Assembly: GCA_041686855.1 (NCBI GenBank)
Contig: JAWLDA010000008.1
Coordinates: 62,001-126,000 of the forward strand
Direction of reading: 5' to 3'
Source: JAWLDA01 sp041686855
Lineage (GTDB): Bacteria; Bacillota; Limnochordia; DTU080; RSA5
DNA: 64,000 bases
Shown here: positions 50,894 through 59,786 of the stretch, in pieces
How positions within the stretch are numbered: the first letter of the stretch is position 1
How the letters are laid out: the number at the start of each line of letters is the position of its first letter
Notes under the pieces: model-generated
Seen by the model: the letters and a program-made list of their open reading frames with translations, nothing else
Database searches by the model: none
What the model was told of the DNA's origin: nothing
Made by a program: the position numbers and the translations under genes

Positions 50894-51699
50894 GCGTTTG
50901 CCTCCTTAGTCGCCCCTGGCTTGACTCGCGCGCGCTCCCGTTTCAATAGCGTGAGCGCGTTGCGCCACAAGATCTTCTCCTTATCTTCCGCAGAGATTGC
51001 TGCGCCGGCGACGCGTCCGAGTTGCGTACCGTAGTGGCGGCCGGGGGCATCCGATCCGTACAGGAGTCGGTCTGCGCCGAGGTGGCGCACGGCGTACTCT
51101 ACAATATCCGCCTCTGGTTGGCCACCTGAGGTATCAACCCATACGTTGGGAAGATCCTTGACGTCTGCGACTCCCCGGTACTTCACACCGGGAAGGTGAA
51201 GTAGAGCAATATCGACGTTGGGGAAGCGGCGCGCCAAGTGGGCGATGTCGGCCCCATTCGACTCCTGCTCTAAATTCCCCGTCGTCTTATACCACGCATG
51301 AATGAAGACCGGTACCTCCAACTCCGCGGCAGCCTCCATCACCGGGTCAAAGCGTGGATCCGAGGCCTTGACGGCGATCCAAAGCTTGAGCGCAAGCATA
51401 CCGGCCTCCACACACCGTCGGGCCTCGCTGCGGATAAACGCCGGAGAATGTGCCGGATTAAGGTAGCAGGCGCCCCAAAAGAAGTCGGGATCCCTTTCCA
51501 TGATGCGTAGTGTGTTGCTGTTGCTCACCTGGATCTGCTCCGGGGACGGACTCGGAGGGATCGAGAGGACAGCGCCGAGCAAGAGGATACTGGAGATGCC
51601 GCTCATCTGAGCCAGCCGCTTCGTCCGTTCGAGTTCGGCGGTGGGGCACTCCTCCTCGCCTCCCCAGCGGTGGTGTACATGGACGTCGATGATTCCCAT
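50890..51699 (-). CDS. Amidohydrolase (metal-dependent hydrolase/decarboxylase)
   Basis: A 269-residue TIM-barrel amidohydrolase-2 protein with intact motifs: IIDVHVHHRWG (HxH), LKLWIAVKASDPRF, VPVFIHAWYKTTG, IALLHLPGVKY and DRLLYGSDAPGRHYG (metal Asp). Members include uronate- and lactone-type hydrolases and gamma-resorcylate-type decarboxylases. ATG 51699 is preceded by GGGAG. It is coupled to a degenerate paralogue directly downstream. The neighbouring sugar operon (UxaE, NagB) suggests a sugar lactone or acid as substrate, by context only. Confidence 0.82.
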   Translation of the reverse strand: MGIIDVHVHHRWGGEEECPTAELERTKRLAQMSGISSILLLGAVLSIPPSPSPEQIQVSNSNTLRIMERDPDFFWGACYLNPAHSPAFIRSEARRCVEAGMLALKLWIAVKASDPRFDPVMEAAAELEVPVFIHAWYKTTGNLEQESNGADIAHLARRFPNVDIALLHLPGVKYRGVADVKDLPNVWVDTSGGQPEADIVEYAVRHLGADRLLYGSDAPGRHYGTQLGRVAGAAISAEDKEKILWRNALTLLKRERARVKPGATKEANA

Positions 51700-51821
51700 A
51701 CTCCCAACACCCCTTCATGCGTTGAATCGGAGTCCGACCACGTTGACCGGCACCGCCGTCATTAAGTCCAGAGCAGATCACCCAACTCGTCGAAGAAGAG
51801 ACAAGCGCGCGCAACCGGGAG

Positions 51822-51938
51822 ATGGTCGCGCGCGACAGATACTGGCGTTGGCGCCGACTCCTTGGAGCCGTGGCGTTTATTGCGATTTCGTTTCCAATCT
51901 ACCGCTACCACTGGCGTCACGCCAAAGCGACACCGTAA
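51822..51938 (+). CDS. Possible 38-residue membrane peptide
   Basis: ATG 51822 to TAA 51938 encodes a short peptide with RWRRLLGAVAFIAISFPIY, a basic region followed by a membrane-like segment. The frame stays open upstream to 51747 with protein-like sequence (PEQITQLVEEETSARNREM) but without an ATG/GTG/TTG start. It may be a fragment of a lost gene or chance. It is the only plus-strand candidate in the 261-bp gap between the amidohydrolase and uxaE genes. Confidence 0.3.
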   Translation: MVARDRYWRWRRLLGAVAFIAISFPIYRYHWRHAKATP

Positions 51939-51960
51939 AGTCGGTGAACTCCGAGTGTGT

Positions 51961-53520
51961 TTACGACCTAAACGGCCGGAAGTGCCGGCGGAAGTGCACG
52001 TCGAGCACCTCGTCGTAGAGCGTCTCGTTCGCCTTAAGCGTGGCAAAGAAGGGCTCGCAGAGCGACTCGTTGGCCAACACCGAGCCAAAGGTGACGTGTG
52101 TCACCTGACGAGCGTGAAAGTCGTCCAGCATGCCGCTCAAATCCTGCTGGGAACCTTGCAGGGCCGCCTCGACCTTACTCGCATCGGCGGAGACGTGGTA
52201 GGTCGCCCGATCGGTCTCGTACCGCTCGAGGGCGAAGTGCAAGATTCGCCGAAAGAGCTCTTCGTCCGCGCGGGCGATGGCACGCAACGCCTCGAGGTAG
52301 CTCGTCCCAGCAGTCTTGAGGTGCACCAACTCACCCGCAACCTTGGCTGCGATCGGATACACGCTAAACTTGTCCGAGCCGGAGTGCAGACTCAGTTTGT
52401 ACGGACCGTAGGCCTGCGAGACGCGAAAGTGCCGCCTGAAGTCACGCTCAAGCTCGTCCAAGTCACCGATGTAATCGACGCCCTTCTCAAAACCGCCGAC
52501 GTATCGGGGAGCCATGCTCACCCACCTCACGCCCAGCCGCTTGAGCTCTTCGGCAATGTAGATATGCTCGGCGAGGCTGGTCACCTGCTCCGTCTCGTCG
52601 ACGCTCACTTCCAAGTCAAACGGCGTGTCCCCCAAACGCTCTTTGAGCCGGCGGAACATACTCAGCGTGTGAGCGACCGCTCGCCCGTACTTCACCGCCG
52701 CCAGGACGACCTCATCTTTACCCAGGCGCACGCTCTCCTCCCCGAGGTCGACCTGTTTCTCGGCCAGCCGAGCCACCAGATCTTTGGGGGAGCTCTCCAA
52801 TTGCTCCCACGGCAGCTCGTCGAAGGCGCGCTCAAGAGCCGCGCCCGCCATGGTCGCCGCCCGATCGTCCACGTGGTCCCCCGGGTCGATGGTGTAGAAG
52901 GTGTACCCCGAGCGGGTGCAGAGGTCCACATCCTCCACCGTCTTTAGGTGATCAGCGTCTGCGCCCCAGGGATCGCTCCATCCCATCTGCAGGACACACC
53001 ACATCGCATCGTCGAGGACGTCGATGGGCGTGCGCCCAGTGCGTGCGTTCTCGCGCATCGACTGCTGAGCAAAGATCGGCGCCATCTGCGCATCGGTCTC
53101 AGCCCGCAAGGCCAGGATGTGGCCGGGCGTCGCGAGTCCCAAACGATCTCCCAATCCCGCTGACTTTTTGAGTCCCAGGGGCTTGGGATTGAGAAAGGCG
53201 AGTCGTTGTCGCATCACTTCCGCGTTGTCGTGGTCGGTCGGGCACACCTTTAGGGTGAACTCTTTGCCGTCCAGAGTCACACCTTTGGACTCGCCCGAGA
53301 ACGAGCCGATCTCACTCTCCCCAGACGCCAACGCGCCCAAGAGCTTCTCGTTCTCTCGTCGTCCGAGGAAATATAGAACGCCGCCCACCCCCACCACGGA
53401 CTGGGGGTACACGTCGATCCCGGAGAGGGCGCCGAGCCGTGCGCACGCTTCGGAGCGCGCCCCGTCAGGCAGCCACTGGGGATCCGTTCGCTCGCTCATC
53501 AAGCGGTTTAACGTCTCCAT
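51961..53520 (-). CDS. uxaE: Tagaturonate/fructuronate epimerase-like protein (UxaE family)
   Basis: A 519-residue protein resembling the UxaE family throughout: ATPGHI near 130, DDAMWCVLQMGW, SGYTFYTIDPGDHVDD, DLEVSVDETEQVT, SLHSGSDKFSVYPI and HLKTAGTSYLEALRAIA. UxaE-type enzymes interconvert D-tagaturonate and D-fructuronate, joining galacturonate and glucuronate breakdown. ATG 53520 follows AGGGAG. It lies 33 bp after the NagB-type gene, as the last gene of a minus-strand operon (57.9 to 52.0 kb). Other uronate genes (uxaC, uxuA, kdgK) are not present nearby, so the physiological substrate is not secured by context. Confidence 0.8.
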   Translation of the reverse strand: METLNRLMSERTDPQWLPDGARSEACARLGALSGIDVYPQSVVGVGGVLYFLGRRENEKLLGALASGESEIGSFSGESKGVTLDGKEFTLKVCPTDHDNAEVMRQRLAFLNPKPLGLKKSAGLGDRLGLATPGHILALRAETDAQMAPIFAQQSMRENARTGRTPIDVLDDAMWCVLQMGWSDPWGADADHLKTVEDVDLCTRSGYTFYTIDPGDHVDDRAATMAGAALERAFDELPWEQLESSPKDLVARLAEKQVDLGEESVRLGKDEVVLAAVKYGRAVAHTLSMFRRLKERLGDTPFDLEVSVDETEQVTSLAEHIYIAEELKRLGVRWVSMAPRYVGGFEKGVDYIGDLDELERDFRRHFRVSQAYGPYKLSLHSGSDKFSVYPIAAKVAGELVHLKTAGTSYLEALRAIARADEELFRRILHFALERYETDRATYHVSADASKVEAALQGSQQDLSGMLDDFHARQVTHVTFGSVLANESLCEPFFATLKANETLYDEVLDVHFRRHFRPFRS

Positions 53521-53553
53521 GATCGTTGCTCCCTTATCATGTTAGTGGCTGTC

Positions 53554-54327
53554 CTAAAGTGACAACTTCGACGCAGAGCCTTGATCCAAAAAGAGTGTCA
53601 CATCGTTATGGGTGCGCAAAATCGACGCTGGGCAGGCCGTCTCGATCGGACCCTCCAGAGCGTCCTTCACCGCTTGAGCCTTACGCTCGTCGGGGACGAC
53701 TGAGATGATGCGCTCGGAGCGCATGATCGCAGGCACGGTCAACGTGATCGCCTCGCGCGGCACATCGTCAATGGTCGGGAACCAGCCCTCCCCGAGTTGT
53801 TGCCGCCGACACGCCTCGTCCAACTCGACCACCTTCACCAACTTGGAATCGTTGAAGTCGGCGACCGGCGGATCGTTAAACGCGATATGACCGTTCTCCC
53901 CGATGCCGATGAACCCGAGGTTGATGGGGTTCGCACGCAACAGCTCTTCGTAGCGGTGGCACTCCGCCTCCACATCGGCAGCGTCACCCTCGATGTAATG
54001 GAAACTCGCAGGCTTGAGGGGCTCGTCCACCCGCGTCCGCAACCACAGCCTAAAGCTGGCGGGATGGTCGTCCGCCATCGCTTTGTACTCATCGAGATGA
54101 AAGGCGTTAATTTGCTTCCAGTCGACCCCGACGTCCTTCAGAGCTGCAACGAACTCAAACTGCGACGCACCGGTCGAGAAGAGCAGGTTGGCATGCTCCT
54201 TTGTCGCCACAATCTCTTGAATCCGCTCAGCCGCTGCTTGAGCGGCAGCGACGCCCAGCTCCTCTTTGTTGTTGAACACCTTTACGTTGAGATTCTCGTA
54301 CTTTTTCTCAGCAATGGGTTGAGGCAC
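53554..54327 (-). CDS. nagB: Glucosamine-6-phosphate deaminase/isomerase (NagB family)
   Basis: A 257-residue protein with the NagB hallmarks: LLFSTGASQFEFV, INAFHLDEYKAM with the catalytic-region Asp, IGIGENGHIAFNDPP, and VPAIMRSERIISVVP. It converts glucosamine 6-phosphate into fructose 6-phosphate and ammonia, or acts on a related amino sugar phosphate. GTG 54327 follows AAGGAG at 8 bases; the frame to 54354 has no signal. It sits between rhodanese and uxaE genes. The active-site sequence LFSTGASQ deviates slightly from the usual GLATGSTP, so a close relative with a different substrate cannot be excluded. Confidence 0.85.
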   Translation of the reverse strand: MPQPIAEKKYENLNVKVFNNKEELGVAAAQAAAERIQEIVATKEHANLLFSTGASQFEFVAALKDVGVDWKQINAFHLDEYKAMADDHPASFRLWLRTRVDEPLKPASFHYIEGDAADVEAECHRYEELLRANPINLGFIGIGENGHIAFNDPPVADFNDSKLVKVVELDEACRRQQLGEGWFPTIDDVPREAITLTVPAIMRSERIISVVPDERKAQAVKDALEGPIETACPASILRTHNDVTLFLDQGSASKLSL

Positions 54328-54408
54328 CGGTGATTCTCCTTCCAGAGGTATCAATGCAAATTGCCGGTCAGGTAGCCGGGCCGTTGCCTGAGCAACGCCA
54401 CGGCGACG

Positions 54409-55224
54409 TTAAGCGCCGGTCTCCGACTCGACGGGAAGCTCCGGCCGATTCCCCCATTCGCTCCATGACCGGTCGTACAGTTTGGCAGAGGGGAACCCGG
54501 CGAGCCTCATGGCGAGGTGTACATGAGCCGCCCTGGGGCCGCTCAAGCAGTAGAGGTAAGTCTCCTTGTCGGGGGCAACGCCCAATTCACCTAGGAGAGC
54601 AGAGAGCTCGTCCGGAGATTTGAAGCCGAAGCGCTCATCCATCGTCTGGTCCCAATCGACGCGCAGCGCTCCGGGAATGTGGCCTCCACGCTGGGTCATG
54701 GCGAGTTGACCGGAGAACTCTTGAGGTGTGCGGGTGTCAACGAATTGGACATCGTCGTCACCCAGACGCGCAAGGATCTCATCGGCCGTCGCCCGCAACT
54801 CCGGGCGCGGTTCAGCCGAGAAACTCGCTTTTTGGGGCGAGACCGACTCGCCATCCACCTCTCCTCCAGCCGCCTGCCACCCTTCGAAGCCTCCGTCCAA
54901 AAAGGAGACATCGTCATGTCCGTAATAATGCAGGGCCCACAGGAGGTAGGCGGCGTCCATACCGCCGCGCTCGCCGTAGACGACCACTTCGTCCTGGTTG
55001 CCAACTCCGACCGACGCCATCACGTCGCTAAAAGCCTCGGGACCGACGAGCGCGTGTGCGCTCCCCTCGAGGTGCATGAGCGCCGCCATGGGTACGTTGG
55101 AGGATCCGGGGATGTGGGAGAGCTTGTACCGCCGTGGAGAACGAGTGTCCAACACTCGGAGTCTACGCTGGTCCTTCGCCCCTTCACTGAGTCGACGAAT
55201 TAATGTAGCGGGAGCAATGAGCAC
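54409..55224 (-). CDS. Thiosulfate sulfurtransferase (two-domain rhodanese)
   Basis: A 271-residue protein with an inactive N-terminal rhodanese domain (VLDTRSPRRYKLSHIPGSSNV, then VVVYGERGGMDAAY without a cysteine) and an active C-terminal domain whose loop CLSGPR starts at Cys226, with FVDTRTPQEF before it. Such enzymes move sulfane sulfur from thiosulfate or mercaptopyruvate to an acceptor. GTG 55224 follows GGAGG at 7 bases. It is unusual inside a sugar operon; given two sulfatases in the window, a role in sulfur released from substrates is possible but unproven. Confidence 0.9.
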   Translation of the reverse strand: MLIAPATLIRRLSEGAKDQRRLRVLDTRSPRRYKLSHIPGSSNVPMAALMHLEGSAHALVGPEAFSDVMASVGVGNQDEVVVYGERGGMDAAYLLWALHYYGHDDVSFLDGGFEGWQAAGGEVDGESVSPQKASFSAEPRPELRATADEILARLGDDDVQFVDTRTPQEFSGQLAMTQRGGHIPGALRVDWDQTMDERFGFKSPDELSALLGELGVAPDKETYLYCLSGPRAAHVHLAMRLAGFPSAKLYDRSWSEWGNRPELPVESETGA

Positions 55225-55272
55225 ACAGAAACCTCCATATCGGTCTCATGATACCAACGCCCCCAAGAGGTG

Positions 55273-56754
55273 TCAACGCGTGCGGGCAACGGCCGCTCGC
55301 CACCCTTGCAATTTGCGGTCCCGTTCCGGCTGACCAATCGTTGGCCGGAAACGCGCTTCCTCGCTCCAACGGCGGGCGACCTCCTCCCTCTCTTGCCAAA
55401 CTCCTGCGCCCAGGGCGGCAAGGAAGGCGGCGCCCATCACCGTCGTCTCTCGCTCCTCGGGACGGCTCACCTCGACGCCCAGTACATCCGCTTGGAATTG
55501 CATGAGAAATCGGTTCGCGCTTGCCCCACCGTCGACTCGCAACTCACGAAGCGCCTTGCCCGAGTCTTTCTCCATCGCCTCCAATACATCGTGCACCTGG
55601 TAGGCGATGGACTCGAGCGTCGCCCGTACAATGTGGGCGCGCCCGGCCCCGCGAGTGAGTCCCACAATCGCTCCACGCGCTCCCTCGTCCCAGTAAGGAG
55701 CGCCGAGTCCAACGAACGCGGGGACCACGTAGACGCCCTCCGTGTCCTCAATCGACTCAGCGATGCGCTCGCTTTGGGCGGCGTGGTCCAACAGACCTAA
55801 CTCGTCTCGCAGCCACTGCACCGCAGCGCCCGCGATAAAGACGCTCCCTTCGAGCGCGTACTCAACCACTCCATCGACCCCCCAGCCGATCGTCGTCAGC
55901 AACCCGTGGTCCGACTCGATCGCCTGAGCGCCGGTGTTCATCAAGAGGAACGCGCCGGTGCCGTACGTCGCTTTAGCCATGCCGGGTGACAAGCACGCCT
56001 GCCCAAAGAGGGCTGCTTGCTGGTCTCCGGCTACACCCAGAATCGGGATTTCAGCGCCAAAGAGGTTGGGGTCCGTCACGCCAAAGAGTCCGCTGGATGC
56101 CTTCGCCTCGGGGAGGAGCGCACGCGGAATGTCGAGAAGCTCCAGGAGCCGTTCGTCCCACCCCAGCGTGTGGATGTTAAAGAGCATCGTTCGGGACGCG
56201 TTGGTGTAATCGGTGGCGTGGACTCGACCGCCGGTGAGCTTCCACATCAGCCATGTGTCGACCGTACCCGCAGCGAGCGCGCCTTCCTCGGCCGAACGGC
56301 GCGCCCCGGGGACGTGGTCGAGGATCCAGCCGATCTTGGTAGCTGTAAAGTACGAGTCGATGACGAGTCCTGTCCGCTCACGCACCGCGTCCGCCAACCC
56401 TCGGTTTCTCAGGTCGTCACACCGCGACGCCGTGCGCCGACACTGCCACACAATCGCGTTGCACAGCGGCTTGCCACTCCGACGCTCCCAGACGACGGCC
56501 GTCTCTCGTTGATTGGTGAGCGCGAGGGCAGCGATCTCCCGGACGCTTACACCAGAGCGTTCGATCACCGCCCGGGCAGCGGCAAGCTGGGTCGACCAGA
56601 TCTCCTCGGGGTCGTGCTCGACCCATCCCGGCCGGGGGTATATCTGGTTAAACTCGCGGTGTTCGAGGCAGAGCAGGCGCCCGTTGTCGTCCACGAGCGC
56701 CGCTCGGCTGGAGGTCGTGCCTTGATCCAAAGCGAGCACATACTGGTGTGACAC
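55273..56754 (-). CDS. glpK: Glycerol kinase
   Basis: A 493-residue FGGY kinase with clear GlpK signatures: LALDQGTTSSRA at 7-18, LTNQRETAVVWER, IVWQCRRTA, GLVIDSYFTATKIGWILD, TVDTWLMWKLTGG, GVAGDQQAALFGQ and YGTGAFLLMNTG. It phosphorylates glycerol to sn-glycerol 3-phosphate. The start is GTG 56754. It lies 63 bp after a Gfo/Idh dehydrogenase and 48 bp before the rhodanese gene. No glpF or glpD is near, and the kinase may serve a glycerol moiety released from a glycoside. Confidence 0.94.
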   Translation of the reverse strand: MSHQYVLALDQGTTSSRAALVDDNGRLLCLEHREFNQIYPRPGWVEHDPEEIWSTQLAAARAVIERSGVSVREIAALALTNQRETAVVWERRSGKPLCNAIVWQCRRTASRCDDLRNRGLADAVRERTGLVIDSYFTATKIGWILDHVPGARRSAEEGALAAGTVDTWLMWKLTGGRVHATDYTNASRTMLFNIHTLGWDERLLELLDIPRALLPEAKASSGLFGVTDPNLFGAEIPILGVAGDQQAALFGQACLSPGMAKATYGTGAFLLMNTGAQAIESDHGLLTTIGWGVDGVVEYALEGSVFIAGAAVQWLRDELGLLDHAAQSERIAESIEDTEGVYVVPAFVGLGAPYWDEGARGAIVGLTRGAGRAHIVRATLESIAYQVHDVLEAMEKDSGKALRELRVDGGASANRFLMQFQADVLGVEVSRPEERETTVMGAAFLAALGAGVWQEREEVARRWSEEARFRPTIGQPERDRKLQGWRAAVARTR

Positions 56755-56817
56755 TGCGCCCCATCCCCCCTCACCTCGGGTCCTTGCGATCTCGTCAAAG
56801 CGATGCCAACACAGAAC

Positions 56818-57921
56818 TTACCCTGCGATCTTACCCTCTCGCAAATCGTCGAAGAGTTGATCGACCGCGCCCCGATCCAGCGGGAGCGACACGGGGGTCT
56901 TGCGAAACCCGGAGAGGTGCATGGCGTTGGCCAGTTCGAGGGCGCGCAGCCCATCCTCGCCGGTCGCGACTAACGGCTCGCCCAAGCGAATCGCCCGGGC
57001 AAATTGCACCGAAACGTCACCGTAACTCCCTGACTGGGAGTCCAGGTCGACGTCCTCCCACTCTGTCGTAAACGGCTGCGACTTTCTGTCTTTGGCCTCG
57101 TGAATGTGGGTTGGAACTGGCGTCCCATACCGGCAAAGCTGTAGTGAGCGACGCTTGCAGACCAGCCGCCCTTTGGTGCCATGCACCTCGACTCGGTCTT
57201 CGCCGATCGGGTCGGCCGTCGTCGCTCGAAAGTACCCGGTCATCTGGCCAGGGTACTCCATGATCGCATGGACGGTGTTCTCTGTCTCGATGTTATGGAA
57301 GCGCGTGAGCACCGTCGCTGTGACGGAGCTGGGAGAGCCGACAAACCACGTCCACAAGTCTAGGTTGTGCGGGGTCTGGTTGGCGAGGATGCCGCCGCCC
57401 TCACCTTTCCACGTGCCGCGCCACGCCCCTTGATCGTAATACGACTGGAGACGGTACCACGCGGTGCTGATCATCTCAAACTCGTAGATCTCTCCGAGCG
57501 TACCGGAGTCGATAATCTCCTTCACTTTACGGTTTGCAGCCTCGAGCCGCCGCTGGAAGTTGACGCCCAAGAGGACGCCGGCTTTGCGACACGCTTCGAT
57601 CATTTGATCCGCTTCGGAGACTGTGACGGCGATCGGTTTCTCTGAGAGAACGTGCAATCCCCGCTGGGCCGCGTCGATGGCGATCGGCGCATGAAAGGGG
57701 TGTGGGACGGCGATCAGCACCGCCTCCGCGCCACTCTCTTCCATCAGCGCAACGTGCGACGTAAAGCCGGGCACACGCTGCTCTGCACTGACGGCTTCGA
57801 CTGCAGCCTGATTCACATCCGCGATCCCAACGAGTTCAATCTCCTCAAGCTCCAACAGTCTTTTAAGGTGACTCCGTCCCATTCCGCCAAGACCGACAAG
57901 ACCTAGCTTCACTGGTTTCAT
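56818..57921 (-). CDS. Gfo/Idh/MocA family oxidoreductase
   Basis: A 367-residue dehydrogenase. The Rossmann fingerprint GLVGLGGMGRSH is intact at about 7-18, HVLSEKPIAVT carries the EKP motif near 95, and GGGILANQTPHNLDLW holds the catalytic His region. Members oxidise myo-inositol, glucose, amino-sugar or uronate derivatives. ATG 57921 has GGAG about 13 bases upstream. It is probably the first gene of the operon with glpK, rhodanese, nagB and uxaE, divergent from the germination operon. The two Gfo/Idh proteins in this window share only family motifs. Confidence 0.9.
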   Translation of the reverse strand: MKPVKLGLVGLGGMGRSHLKRLLELEEIELVGIADVNQAAVEAVSAEQRVPGFTSHVALMEESGAEAVLIAVPHPFHAPIAIDAAQRGLHVLSEKPIAVTVSEADQMIEACRKAGVLLGVNFQRRLEAANRKVKEIIDSGTLGEIYEFEMISTAWYRLQSYYDQGAWRGTWKGEGGGILANQTPHNLDLWTWFVGSPSSVTATVLTRFHNIETENTVHAIMEYPGQMTGYFRATTADPIGEDRVEVHGTKGRLVCKRRSLQLCRYGTPVPTHIHEAKDRKSQPFTTEWEDVDLDSQSGSYGDVSVQFARAIRLGEPLVATGEDGLRALELANAMHLSGFRKTPVSLPLDRGAVDQLFDDLREGKIAG

Positions 57922-58001
57922 CGTGCGCCTTCATCTCCTCGGAAAAATTAATGTGTAATTTCCCACGTCAAGCCCTTATCACCTTCTTTTGGGAACTGGC
58001 G

Positions 58002-58031
58002 GTATAGCTGAGGCCGTTTGCTCACATACTA
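58002..58031 (+). promoter_or_regulatory. Sigma-G-like promoter of the germination operon
   Basis: GTATA, an 18-bp spacer, then CATACTA (58025-58031). This agrees with the forespore sigma-G pattern, and gerA operons are known sigma-G targets. It lies 54 bp before gerA. Confidence 0.55.
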
Positions 58032-58085
58032 CCTCCGCGCCAGGGCACATCCATCTTATGGGAATTCAGGAGGAGAACGGAGCGA

Positions 58086-59786
58086 ATGTTCACTTTCCTC
58101 AGCCGCCTCCTTAAGCGTAAGCGTTCGACGCGAAGAGATAAACAGATCGAATCGGCGGCTGTCCGTACTCCGCGATCACACCGATCGATCCTGGCGGCTT
58201 TGGCAGACGATCCTCGCTCCATTCCCGCCGGCGCCCTCAATGAGGCCCGCCTGGGCAGGCGATTGAACGAGAACCTCATCACCCTTTCCACGTTATGCGG
58301 CGACGCGCCCGATTTCATCGTCCGCCGCATCGCCATTACTGAGTCTCAAGAGGCCGCTGTCGTCTTTTACGACACTCTGGGCCGCAGTGAACTGGTGGCC
58401 AGCCAAGTGCTTCACCCCATTCACGAGCGGGCCGAAGAGGGGTTTGATGAGGCCAGCGTCCACCTTGACACGCTTGAGAAAGCGGTCCGGTCCCGTTTTG
58501 TCAACACGGCGCGACTGCAAACACAGACGTTTATGGGAAAGCTTTTCCAAGGGCTCGCGGAGGGAAAGGCCGCGCTCCTCGTCGACGGTTCGGCGACAGC
58601 CCTCATGATCGATTTAATTGGATATGACAAGCGAGCCGTCGATGAACCCGATTCGGAGCCAGTCGTACGTGGGCCACGCGACGGCTTTATCGAGGATCTA
58701 CACACCAACTTGTCTCTGATCCGGCGACGTATAGGCACGCCGCTCCTTCGCTTTGAGATGCGCCACCTGGGCGAGTGGACTCAGACAGGCGTGGTGATGG
58801 CCTACATCCACGGCCTCGCTCCGGAAGGGCTCGTCGCTGAAGCACGGGGGCGCCTTGACCAGATTGAGATTGACGGCGTCATCGACTCCGGATACCTCGA
58901 GGAGTTCATCGAAGACACACCCTACACTGTCTTCCCACAGATGCAGATTACCGAGCGGCCGGATACCGTCTCAGCGAGTTTGTTGGAAGGACGCATCGCG
59001 ATTCTTAGCAATGGATCACCGTTTGCGTTGGTTGTACCGACAACGTTGTGGAACTTGATGAATGCGAGCGAAGATTATTACCAGCGCTTTGACGGCGCCT
59101 CGTTTGTTCGAATCTTGCGCTACCTCTTGGTCTCGCTCGTCGTGCTCCTGCCCTCGATCTACGTCGCGGCGACCACCTTTCATCCCGAGATGCTACCCGG
59201 GAGTATGCTCCTCAGCATCGCCGCCGCTCGGGAGGCCGTCCCTTTCTCCTCGTTTACCGAGGTGTTCCTGATGGAGATAACCTTCGAGGCGCTGCGGGAA
59301 GCCGGCGTACGTCTGCCACGCCCCGTAGGGCAGACGATTGGCATCGTGGGCGCCATCGTCTTGGGCGAAGCTGCCGTTCAGGCCCAACTCGTCTCCGCGC
59401 CGGTCGTCATTATCGTCGCGTTCACCGGGATCTCATCTTTTGTCATCCCGCACTTTAATCTGGGGCTTGCCATTCGAATGGTGCGATTCCCCATCCTTAT
59501 TTTGGCCGGTACACTGGGGCTCTTTGGCATTGCTATGGGACTCTTGCTACTCGTCCTCCACTTAGTCACGTTGCGCTCATTTGGACTCCCTTACCTCTCG
59601 CCTCTGAGTCCGCTGCGCCCGGAGGAGTTGCGAGACGCCGTTCTGCGAGCCCCTTGGTGGCGCATGCTTCGTCGCCCACGGATGCCCGGCGGCAAGGCGA
59701 CCTGGAGAGAAGGCTTCCCCTTGATGCCGCATCCCGATCTGAGTAAAGGCGAGGAGGCGCTACGCGATGCACCCAAGCAAACTTAA
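58086..59786 (+). CDS. gerA: Spore germination protein GerA family (A subunit)
   Basis: A 566-residue GerA-family protein: a soluble N-terminal part (about 1-330, containing FIVRRIAITES and SYLEEF-like GYLEEFIEDTPYTVFPQM), then a membrane domain with segments at about 345-365 (LLVSLVVLLPSIYVAATTF), RLPRPVGQTIGIVGAIVLG, APVVIIVAFTGISSFVIPHF and FPILILAGTLGLFGIAMG. It is the nutrient receptor/channel subunit in the spore inner membrane. ATG 58086 is preceded by GGAG elements. The 3' end overlaps gerB by 20 bp. The phrase LPRPVGQTIGIVGAIVLGEAAVQA is the strongest family signature. Confidence 0.93.
   Translation: MFTFLSRLLKRKRSTRRDKQIESAAVRTPRSHRSILAALADDPRSIPAGALNEARLGRRLNENLITLSTLCGDAPDFIVRRIAITESQEAAVVFYDTLGRSELVASQVLHPIHERAEEGFDEASVHLDTLEKAVRSRFVNTARLQTQTFMGKLFQGLAEGKAALLVDGSATALMIDLIGYDKRAVDEPDSEPVVRGPRDGFIEDLHTNLSLIRRRIGTPLLRFEMRHLGEWTQTGVVMAYIHGLAPEGLVAEARGRLDQIEIDGVIDSGYLEEFIEDTPYTVFPQMQITERPDTVSASLLEGRIAILSNGSPFALVVPTTLWNLMNASEDYYQRFDGASFVRILRYLLVSLVVLLPSIYVAATTFHPEMLPGSMLLSIAAAREAVPFSSFTEVFLMEITFEALREAGVRLPRPVGQTIGIVGAIVLGEAAVQAQLVSAPVVIIVAFTGISSFVIPHFNLGLAIRMVRFPILILAGTLGLFGIAMGLLLLVLHLVTLRSFGLPYLSPLSPLRPEELRDAVLRAPWWRMLRRPRMPGGKATWREGFPLMPHPDLSKGEEALRDAPKQT

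Noticed and set aside
51862..52947. 361-residue plus-strand frame
   Set aside because: Antisense to the UxaE-like gene and without motifs.
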